Positions 57,396 to 64,000 of a stretch of DNA of 64,000 nucleotides are shown here, in pieces. How positions within the stretch are numbered: the stretch's first letter is position 1; every line of letters begins with the position of its first letter. The position numbers were made by a program, and so were the translations under genes. This stretch comes from Comamonas avium (lineage in GTDB: Bacteria > Pseudomonadota > Gammaproteobacteria > Burkholderiales > Burkholderiaceae_C): contig NZ_JACSQK010000002.1 in assembly GCF_014836675.1 (NCBI RefSeq), positions 62,001 through 126,000 on the forward strand. Direction: 5' to 3'. The notes under the pieces are model-generated. The model was not told the origin of the DNA. It did not search any database and was given only the letters and a program-made list of their open reading frames with translations.

Positions 57396-59069
57396 ATGAG
57401 TGAGCGTCCATGGCTAACGGCCTATCCTGAAGGCGTACCTGCAGATATCGACCCCGGCAGCTATCACTCCCTGGTGGAGCTGATGGAGCACGCGTTCAAG
57501 GCTTATGCCCCACGCTCTGCCTATTCCTTCATGGGCAAGGACATGAGCTTTGGCGACGTAGACCGCCAAAGTCAGGCCTTCGCAGCGTACTTTCAGTCTC
57601 TGGGCCTGCAAGCAGGTGACCGCATCGCCATCATGATGCCCAACGTGCCGCAGTACCCCGTGGCCGTCGCTGCCATCTTGCGTGCTGGCTTTGTGGTGGT
57701 CAACGTCAATCCGCTGTACACCGCACGGGAGCTGGAACACCAGCTCAAAGACTCTGGCGCCAAAGCCATCGTCATCATCGAAAACTTCGCCCACACCTTG
57801 CAGCAATGCATCGACAAAACCGCTGTAGAGCACGTGGTTCTGTGCGCCATGGGCGATGAGCTGAGTACGCTCAAAGGCTGCCTGGTCAACTACGTGGTGC
57901 GCAATGTCAAAAAAATGGTGCCCGCCTTTGATCTGCCCAAGGCGGTGCGCTACAAAGATGCCATTCGCCGTGGCAACAGCGGCCATTTCAAGAAACCCGG
58001 CATAGGCCCCAACGATATTGCCGTGCTGCAGTACACCGGAGGCACCACAGGTGTGAGCAAAGGCGCGGTACTGCTGCACCGCCACATCATTGCCAACACC
58101 TTGCAGTGCGAAGCATGGTTTAACCCCGTGGTGACTGACCTGCGCAACAGCGGTGAGCAAGTGACAAGCGTGTGCGCGCTGCCCCTTTATCACATCTTCG
58201 CGTTCACGGTGAACATGATGCTGTCCATGCACACCGGGGGCAAAAACATTCTGATTCCCAATCCGCGTGACATCAAAGCCACGCTCAAGGAACTGTCCAA
58301 CCACAAGTTTCACAGCTTTCCGGCCGTGAACACGCTGTTCAACGGCCTGGCACACCACGCAGACTTTAATTCTGTGGACTGGAGCCACCTGAAGGTGTCT
58401 GTCGGCGGTGGCATGGCAGTGCAAGGAGCGGTTGCCAAGCTGTGGCTGGAAAAGACCGGATGTCCGATTGTGGAAGGCTATGGCTTGTCAGAAACCAGCC
58501 CTGTAGTGAGCTGCAACCCCGTCACAGCCAAAGAATTCACCGGCACGATTGGTGTCCCGCTCCCCAGCACCTACGTGAAGCTGGTCAGCGATGACGGCCA
58601 GACCGTGACCGAGGTGGGCAAGACTGGCGAAATTGCTGTCAAAGGCCCGCAAGTGATGGCTGGCTACTGGCAGCGCCCTGATGAAACCGCCAAGGTCATG
58701 ACCGCAGATGGTTACTTCCTGACAGGAGATATCGGCACCATTGATGAGCGCAGCTTCATCAAGATCGTGGACCGCAAAAAGGACATGGTGCTGGTCAGTG
58801 GCTTCAACGTCTACCCCAACGAAGTGGAAGAGGTGGTCGCCATGTGTCCCGGTGTTCTGGAGTGTGCTGTCGTGGGCGTTCCGGACGAAAAGACCGGAGA
58901 GGCGGTAAAGCTGGTGGTCGTCAAGAAGGACGACAGTCTGAACGAGGAAACCCTGCGCAAGTTCTGCAAGGAAAATCTCACAGGCTACAAACAGCCACGG
59001 ATCATTGAGTTCCGCACCGAGCTGCCCAAAACACCCGTAGGGAAAATTTTGCGCCGCGAATTGCGCTAA
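57396..59069 (+). CDS. fadD: Long-chain fatty acid-CoA ligase
   Basis: A 557-residue adenylate-forming enzyme that activates fatty acids with ATP and CoA. The phosphate loop is LQYTGGTTGVSKGAVLLH, the adenine site VEGYGLSETSPVV, the hinge DGYFLTGDIGTIDERSFIKI and the fatty-acid motif RKKDMVLVSGFNVYPNEVEE. The catalytic Lys stands in the ending KTPVGKILRRELR. GGAG stands eight bases before ATG 57396. A terminator follows. The upstream FNR-type box suggests oxygen-linked control, which is inference. Confidence 0.95.
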   Translation: MSERPWLTAYPEGVPADIDPGSYHSLVELMEHAFKAYAPRSAYSFMGKDMSFGDVDRQSQAFAAYFQSLGLQAGDRIAIMMPNVPQYPVAVAAILRAGFVVVNVNPLYTARELEHQLKDSGAKAIVIIENFAHTLQQCIDKTAVEHVVLCAMGDELSTLKGCLVNYVVRNVKKMVPAFDLPKAVRYKDAIRRGNSGHFKKPGIGPNDIAVLQYTGGTTGVSKGAVLLHRHIIANTLQCEAWFNPVVTDLRNSGEQVTSVCALPLYHIFAFTVNMMLSMHTGGKNILIPNPRDIKATLKELSNHKFHSFPAVNTLFNGLAHHADFNSVDWSHLKVSVGGGMAVQGAVAKLWLEKTGCPIVEGYGLSETSPVVSCNPVTAKEFTGTIGVPLPSTYVKLVSDDGQTVTEVGKTGEIAVKGPQVMAGYWQRPDETAKVMTADGYFLTGDIGTIDERSFIKIVDRKKDMVLVSGFNVYPNEVEEVVAMCPGVLECAVVGVPDEKTGEAVKLVVVKKDDSLNEETLRKFCKENLTGYKQPRIIEFRTELPKTPVGKILRRELR

Positions 59070-59098
59070 AAAAGCAGCCGCTACACTGGCACGCATTC

Positions 59099-59120
59099 AA
59101 CGGCCCCTCGGGGCCGTTTT
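59099..59120 (+). terminator. Terminator after fadD
   Basis: AACGGCCCC, a TCG loop and GGGGCCGTT, then T. Confidence 0.78.
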
Positions 59121-59145
59121 CTATGCTCCATGAGTAACCTGCCCC

Positions 59146-59913
59146 ATGACGACTGCTATTTTGAGCGCACTTGCCCAAGAACAACAGGGCCTGGCCCATG
59201 CTTTGGATCAGCGCCAGACCATCACACACGCCGGCCGCCAGTTTGAAGTGGGGGCACTGCACGGGCAGCCCGTAGTACTGGCCCTGTCGGGCATTGGCAA
59301 AGTAGCCGCTGCCACCACCACGGCAGCGTTGATCGAGCGTTTTGGCGCACAACGCCTGGTGTTTACCGGGGTCGCGGGAGGGATGGGGGCAGATGTGCAT
59401 GTAGGCGATGTCGTGGTGGCAAAGCAATTTTTGCAGCACGACATGGATGCACGCCCCCTGTTTGCACGCTGGCAGGTGCCCGGCTACGCCACGCCCGCGT
59501 TTGACTGCGACCCCAGCCTTACGCGCGATCTGCTGCAGGCGGCACAAGATTGCGTGGCCACAGCTGGCAGCTGGCAAGAGCCCATGCTCGCTGGCCTGCA
59601 ACTGCGGGCCCACTGCGGCTTGATTGCCAGTGGCGACCAGTTCATTGTGTCCGCCCAGACCAGCCACCTGATTTGCCAGGATCTGCAAACCGCTGGGTAC
59701 CAGCCCCTGGCCGTGGAAATGGAAGGCGCCGCCATTGCCCAGACATGCGCTGATTACGCTGTACCCTTTGCCGCAGTACGCACCATTTCAGACCGAGCCG
59801 ATGACAACGCACACGTAGATTTCCCGGCATTTGTGAACGCGGTAGCCAGCCGCTATGCGCAGCACATCATTGCGCACTGGCTGCAACACCAAGCAAGCAC
59901 TGGCTCAGCCTGA
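59146..59913 (+). CDS. 5'-methylthioadenosine/S-adenosylhomocysteine nucleosidase family protein
   Basis: A 255-residue nucleosidase of the MtnN/Pfs type, splitting methylthioadenosine and S-adenosylhomocysteine to recycle methionine and remove inhibitors. The start has [16 protein letters not shown], then [39 protein letters not shown], the purine and ribose site [12 protein letters not shown] with its Glu, and [15 protein letters not shown] with the catalytic Asp. It is slightly longer than E. coli MtnN, by about 20 residues in the middle. The ATG has no strong ribosome site. A role in autoinducer-2 synthesis is not implied, since luxS is not seen. Confidence 0.88.
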   Translation: MTTAILSALAQEQQGLAHALDQRQTITHAGRQFEVGALHGQPVVLALSGIGKVAAATTTAALIERFGAQRLVFTGVAGGMGADVHVGDVVVAKQFLQHDMDARPLFARWQVPGYATPAFDCDPSLTRDLLQAAQDCVATAGSWQEPMLAGLQLRAHCGLIASGDQFIVSAQTSHLICQDLQTAGYQPLAVEMEGAAIAQTCADYAVPFAAVRTISDRADDNAHVDFPAFVNAVASRYAQHIIAHWLQHQASTGSA

Positions 59914-60079
59914 CAGGCCCTATTGCTTTGGGTGGGCTATTAGCCGCACGCACAGCTCTTTCATCTTTTCTTACAATGCCCGTCCGCCACTAACCGGTCG
60001 CAAGGACTTCAGTCACCACCACCCACCAGCGCAGTGCCTTGCGGCCTTTGGGGCTATACCTACACCTGCCAGGCCATTC

Positions 60080-62137
60080 ATGAACTTTTTGTCTACAAGC
60101 GCTGCTCGCACTTCCATTCAATCGGCTTCAAACGGCCGATCTGTCGCACGGCGGGTCACCGCCATTGGTATAGGCATGATGGCGGTGGTACTGCTGGCCC
60201 TGAGCCTGGCCGTGTCTTACATCAGCACCCAGACCGCCCGTGAGCAGTTGCAAGCCAGCGTGACCCACGCCACGGAGGGTTTGGTGGCCTCCATCGACAC
60301 GGTAGAGCAAGCCAACCGCCGCTTGGTCGAGCGCGCTTCCGCCGCTTTTGGCCGCTACTTCGCCGGCACTGTGCACCTGGATATGTCTACTGGTGTGCTG
60401 TCCGTAGCGGAAACAGCGCTGAATGAAAATTTTGACGTGGTCGACAAATTCAGTGATGACACCGGGGGGGTGGCCACCGTGTTTGCGCGAAAAGGTGACG
60501 ACTTTGTGCGCATCACCACCTCGCTGCGCAACCTGCAAGGCGAGCGGGTCATGCATACCCTGCTGGATCGCAACCACCCGGCCTACGCGCTCATGCTGGA
60601 TGGCAAACCGTATGTGGGTCGTGCCAATCTGTTTGGCAAACCCTACATGACAGCCTACGAGCCCATGCGCGATGCATCCGGGCAAGTGGTGGGCATCTTG
60701 TTTGTCGGCACCGACCTGAGCGCCTTCCAAGAAGGCATGCAGCAGCAGGTGGCCAGCACCCGCTTGTTTGAGCATGGTGGTGCCATGGTGATTGCACCCG
60801 GCACCAGCCTGGAGCAGGCCGTGTTCGTGGCACACCGCACGCATGCGGGCAAGAAAGTGCTGGAGCTGTATCCACAGGCGCGCGCATCACTGGAACATCT
60901 GGCTGCAGATGCTGGCGGTTTTTCCCGTGATGTCATCGCCTTATTGCCCGACCAGGGCCTTCATCCCTGGGCCGTTTTGCGTAAAACGCAGGCCGGCTGG
61001 TGGGTGATTACCGAGGTGTCAGACGATGAGGCCATGGCTGTACAGCGCAAAGCCCTGGTCCTTTTATGGGTGGCCATGGCGGTGGCACTGGCCGTGCTGG
61101 CTGCCGGGCTGCTGTTCACCCTGCGCCGTGGTGTAACGGCGCCTTTGCGCGAGCTGACCCAAGCCATCACCTTGATTGCCCAGGGCGATCTGACCCGGCC
61201 CTTTCACAGCCAGCGCCGCGACGAAATCGGTGATCTGGTGCGCGAAGTGGAGGGTATGCGCCAGCGCTATGTCGGCATGCTCCAGCAAGTGAACACGGCC
61301 GCGCACAACATTGCCACAGCCAGCAGCCAAATTGCCCAAGGCAATGCGGATTTGGCAGAGCGCACCGAAAACACCGCCAGCAGCCTGGCGCGCTCCGCCC
61401 AAAGCATTGAAGAAGTTACGCACGGCGTGCACCAGTCTGCCGTGGCCGCCCAGCAAGCCCATGCACTGTCCGTGTCTGCAGCGCAAGTGGCCTCTCGCGG
61501 CGGGCAGGTTGTGGGCGATGTGGTCAGCACCATGGGTGAGATCAATGACAGCAGCCGCAAGATTGGCGACATCATTGGCGTGATTGATGGCATTGCCTTT
61601 CAGACCAACATTCTGGCGTTGAATGCGGCCGTGGAAGCCGCCCGTGCCGGCGAGCAGGGCCGGGGCTTTGCCGTGGTGGCCGCCGAAGTGCGCACCCTGG
61701 CGCAGCGCAGTGCACAGGCAGCCAAAGAGGTCAAGACCTTGATCAGCACCTCGGTCAACAAGGTGGAGTCCGGTGCCCGCCTGGTGCAAAACGCCGGCTG
61801 CACCATGGAGGAAATCGTTGGCTCTGTGCAGCGTGTGGGCGACATCATTGGCGAAATCTCTGCCGCGGCAACCGAGCAGTCCACGCGCATCAGCCAGGTC
61901 AACCAGGACGTGGCGCAACTGGACCAGATGACCCAGCAAAACGCAGCGCTGGTGGAAGAGTCTGCCGCCGCATCACAAAGCATGCGCGAGCAGGCAACGC
62001 GGCTGGAAGACGCCGTCAGTGTGTTCAAGCTCTGTGAACACGCAACAACCCACCAGAGCTCTCTCGCAACTGCGTATCCAGCCTTGCCTCAGCGCGAGAC
62101 AGGCGCATTCTTCTCAGGCCCACCTAATAATCGCTGA
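60080..62137 (+). CDS. Methyl-accepting chemotaxis protein with Cache domain
   Basis: A 685-residue chemoreceptor. The first membrane helix is at about residues 30-50 ([20 protein letters not shown]). The periplasmic part of about 270 residues matches the Cache 3/Cache 2 type, with [22 protein letters not shown] and [17 protein letters not shown]. The second helix ([20 protein letters not shown]) leads to a HAMP domain and the signalling domain, whose hairpin tip reads [20 protein letters not shown] then [20 protein letters not shown]. No C-terminal NWETF-type pentapeptide is present. ATG 60080 is chosen because the long upstream frame overlaps mtnN. The ligand is unknown. Confidence 0.94.
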   Translation: MNFLSTSAARTSIQSASNGRSVARRVTAIGIGMMAVVLLALSLAVSYISTQTAREQLQASVTHATEGLVASIDTVEQANRRLVERASAAFGRYFAGTVHLDMSTGVLSVAETALNENFDVVDKFSDDTGGVATVFARKGDDFVRITTSLRNLQGERVMHTLLDRNHPAYALMLDGKPYVGRANLFGKPYMTAYEPMRDASGQVVGILFVGTDLSAFQEGMQQQVASTRLFEHGGAMVIAPGTSLEQAVFVAHRTHAGKKVLELYPQARASLEHLAADAGGFSRDVIALLPDQGLHPWAVLRKTQAGWWVITEVSDDEAMAVQRKALVLLWVAMAVALAVLAAGLLFTLRRGVTAPLRELTQAITLIAQGDLTRPFHSQRRDEIGDLVREVEGMRQRYVGMLQQVNTAAHNIATASSQIAQGNADLAERTENTASSLARSAQSIEEVTHGVHQSAVAAQQAHALSVSAAQVASRGGQVVGDVVSTMGEINDSSRKIGDIIGVIDGIAFQTNILALNAAVEAARAGEQGRGFAVVAAEVRTLAQRSAQAAKEVKTLISTSVNKVESGARLVQNAGCTMEEIVGSVQRVGDIIGEISAAATEQSTRISQVNQDVAQLDQMTQQNAALVEESAAASQSMREQATRLEDAVSVFKLCEHATTHQSSLATAYPALPQRETGAFFSGPPNNR

Positions 62138-62208
62138 ATGGGCTTTTTGATTGACGCACAATGCCTGAATCTGCAGCCCCTGCACCGCCATGTTTTCGGA
62201 GGTTCGCC

Positions 62209-63708
62209 ATGAACGCACGCATTCCATCCCATGCTTTAAACACCACCCAGGCACTGGAACAAGTCAGCCAAAAGTGGGACAACGACATTGTTGGTCAGCT
62301 CAAGGACTACATTGCCATTCCTGCCAAATCGCCCATGTTTGCGCCCGACTGGGCCGAGCAGGGTCTGCTGGATACGGTTTTGCGCAATGCCGCCGCGTGG
62401 GTAGAAGCCCAGAAGGTGCAAGGGCTGAAGCTGGAAATCGTGCGCATGGAAGGCCGCACCCCCGTGCTGTTCTTTGAGGTTGAAGGCACACAGCCCAACG
62501 CCAATGCTGCCAGCAGCCCCACGGTGCTGATGTACGGCCACCTGGACAAACAGCCTGAGTTCGAAGGCTGGCGCAGCGATCTGGGCCCTTGGACGCCCAA
62601 GTACGAGGACGACAAGCTGTATGGCCGCGGTGGTGCGGACGATGGCTACGCGGTCTACGCCAGCATTGCAGCGGTGCAGGCGCTGAAAAGCCAGAACGTA
62701 CCCCATCCGCGCATCGTCGGCATCATCGAAACAGCCGAAGAAAGTGGCTCGCGTGACCTGCTGCCTTATGTAGATGCATTGCGCCACAGGCTCGGACAGG
62801 TTGAGCTGGTGATTTGCCTGGACAGTGGGGCTGGCAACTACGACCAGCTGTGGCTGACTACCAGCCTGCGCGGTATGGCCAGCGGTACGCTGAAGGTGGA
62901 AATTCTCACCGAAGGCATTCACTCCGGCGACGCATCAGGCCTGGTGCCCTCGTCATTTCGCATCATGCGCCAGGTGCTGGACCGCCTGGAAGACTCTGCC
63001 ACCGGGCGCATGCTGCCAGCCAGCTTTCACTGCGATGTGCCCGCCGAGCGCCTGGCGCAGGCCAAGGCCACCGCAGGCATTCTGGGTGATGCCACCTACA
63101 GCCGTTTTCCATGGGCGCACCACGACTGCGGTGGCTCCACCCTGGTGGCATTGCCCACCACGACAGACCCCGTGCAGGCGCTGATCAAGCGCACCTGGGA
63201 GCCCACCTTGAGCGTCACCGGCGCCGAGGGCTTTCCAACGCTGCAAAACGCTGGCAACGTGCTGCGTCCCTACACCGCATTCAAGCTCAGCCTGCGCCTG
63301 CCGCCCCTGGTGGATGCAGCCTCTTGCGTGCAGGAGATGAAGCGCCTGCTGGAAGACAATGCGCCTTATCAGGCCAAAGTGACGTGGGAGGGGCTGTCCA
63401 GCTCCAGCGGCTGGAATGCTCCGGCCATGACCCACTGGTTTGAGGGTGCACTCAACGCCGCCAGCCGCGCCCACTTTGGTGCGGACTGCGGCTACATTGG
63501 TCAAGGCGGCACAATTCCGTTGATGAATTTGCTCAGCCAGGGCTTTCCCAAGGCACAAATGATGGTTTGCGGCGTTCTCGGCCCCAAGAGCAATGCACAC
63601 GGTCCCAACGAGTTCCTGCATGTGCCCTATGCCAAGAAGCTGACCGCTGCCGTAGCCCAGGTGATTGCGGCCATGCCCGCCACGCAGACAGAGACTGCTG
63701 CGGTGTAA
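62209..63708 (+). CDS. M20-family metallopeptidase
   Basis: A 499-residue zinc hydrolase of the M20/M25/M40 type. The metal and catalytic motifs are VLMYGHLDKQPEF (His and Asp), YGRGGADDGYAVYA (bridging Asp), IETAEESGSRDL (catalytic Glu and metal Glu) and the late SNAHGPNEFLHVPYAKK (last His). A dimerisation insert with GIHSGDASGLVPSSF sits between. The layout fits carnosinase-like dipeptidases rather than DapE. GGAGG stands seven bases before ATG 62209. The substrate is not determined. Confidence 0.92.
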   Translation: MNARIPSHALNTTQALEQVSQKWDNDIVGQLKDYIAIPAKSPMFAPDWAEQGLLDTVLRNAAAWVEAQKVQGLKLEIVRMEGRTPVLFFEVEGTQPNANAASSPTVLMYGHLDKQPEFEGWRSDLGPWTPKYEDDKLYGRGGADDGYAVYASIAAVQALKSQNVPHPRIVGIIETAEESGSRDLLPYVDALRHRLGQVELVICLDSGAGNYDQLWLTTSLRGMASGTLKVEILTEGIHSGDASGLVPSSFRIMRQVLDRLEDSATGRMLPASFHCDVPAERLAQAKATAGILGDATYSRFPWAHHDCGGSTLVALPTTTDPVQALIKRTWEPTLSVTGAEGFPTLQNAGNVLRPYTAFKLSLRLPPLVDAASCVQEMKRLLEDNAPYQAKVTWEGLSSSSGWNAPAMTHWFEGALNAASRAHFGADCGYIGQGGTIPLMNLLSQGFPKAQMMVCGVLGPKSNAHGPNEFLHVPYAKKLTAAVAQVIAAMPATQTETAAV

Positions 63709-63730
63709 ATCTGCGCCGCGTTTATCAAAA

Positions 63731-63757
63731 AGAAAGCACCTCAGGCAGGTGCTTTCT
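63731..63757. terminator. Terminator between M20 gene and GGDEF gene
   Basis: GAAAGCACCT and AGGTGCTTTC pair perfectly around five bases. The minus strand continues with a T-run, the plus strand with TTCATTTC, so the leftward gene is served better. Confidence 0.8.
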
Positions 63758-63832
63758 TCATTTCAGAGCCACTCGTCACCAGGGGCCTGACGAATGTGCG
63801 TGCGATGCTCATTTTTCATGCCCGTCCCCGGT

Positions 63833-64000
63833 TCACTGTGCCTGCATGCTGTCCATCTCGGGGCTAGGATGCACTGGCGCTCGCTCGCCCAGCACCACCT
63901 GATTGCGCCCCGCTCGCTTGGCACAGTACAGCGCCTTGTCTGCACGGTCCAGCGTCACCTCCAGCGCCTCTCCTGCAATGTGTGCTGCCAGCCCGATAGA
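63833..64000 (-). CDS. GGDEF-domain protein, C-terminal end (5' part outside window)
   Basis: Only the last 55 residues are visible, reading into the window from its right edge. They contain SIGLA and then LDRADKALYCAKRAGRNQV, the closing helix of a diguanylate cyclase (GGDEF) domain, followed by a short tail ending MQAQ. The GGDEF motif itself and any sensor lie outside, so activity cannot be judged. The stop TGA is at 63833-63835. Confidence 0.85.
   Translation of the reverse strand, partial: SIGLAAHIAGEALEVTLDRADKALYCAKRAGRNQVVLGERAPVHPSPEMDSMQAQ

Noticed and set aside
59914-60079. Sigma-28 promoter for the chemoreceptor
   Set aside because: No sequence close to TAAA and GCCGATAA at proper spacing could be found.

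Overview
The window is a stretch of bacterial chromosome. Gene families, the high G+C content outside one segment, and the start and ribosome-site usage point to a betaproteobacterium of the order Burkholderiales, most likely family Comamonadaceae (Comamonas or a close relative). The supports are Bug/TctC-type solute-binding proteins, type 2 ArgC, the large fused indolepyruvate oxidoreductase beside an Lrp regulator, the yajC-secD-secF order, the dprA/def/fmt neighbourhood and the YhdP-nitrilase pair. This placement is inference from family content; no rRNA or tRNA gene is present to fix it. I see no prophage, insertion sequence or CRISPR array.

Layout. 1-6.7 kb: end of a SPOR-domain protein, two tandem Bug solute-binding proteins, a divergent LysR regulator, a TctDE-type two-component system and a MarR regulator. 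6.8-8.4 kb: recA-recX with a candidate LexA box and a hairpin between the genes. 8.5-13 kb: YddG-type exporter, argC, sucCD. 13-20.8 kb: two TerC-family membrane proteins, one under a yybP-ykoY manganese riboswitch; between them a type IV pilin under a sigma-54 promoter with an A+T-rich pilin-glycosylation-type ligase, then moaC, a BepA-like M48 protease, a small YvlD-like membrane protein and a UspA-like protein with a C-terminal membrane helix. 20.8-27.1 kb: a two-domain DUF protein, then the leftward def-lipoprotein-fmt-azlC-azlD run, divergent from a LysM protein and dprA. 27.2-30.5 kb: yajC-secD-secF. 30.7-35.1 kb: indolepyruvate ferredoxin oxidoreductase with an unusual duplicated 5' end, divergent from lrp. 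35.2-39.1 kb: MFS exporter, mltA, a tiny membrane protein and an OmpA-like lipoprotein. 39.2-46.7 kb: a leftward YhdP-nitrilase-histidine kinase-response regulator run. 46.8-54.5 kb: glnE, a degenerate HD-GYP protein, purB, yaeQ, pgk. 54.6-64 kb: exoD-like gene, EamA transporter, pyrF, fadD behind a consensus FNR-type box, an MTA/SAH nucleosidase, a Cache-domain chemoreceptor, an M20 peptidase and the truncated end of a GGDEF protein.

Most of the window is core housekeeping. The less ordinary parts are: (1) the 5' end of the indolepyruvate oxidoreductase, where a 68-bp direct repeat and an older degenerate copy create three successive start regions beginning Met-Asn-Ala-Pro, chained by ATGA overlaps; (2) the A+T-rich pilA-oligosaccharyltransferase cassette; (3) the manganese riboswitch in front of one of two TerC paralogues; (4) an intergenic imperfect-palindrome repeat family of about 90 bp with shorter relatives; (5) a MarR-type operator with three identical half-sites between marR and recA; (6) an HD-GYP-like protein lacking both its HD and GYP signatures. 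Coordinates were read by eye; no database search was run.
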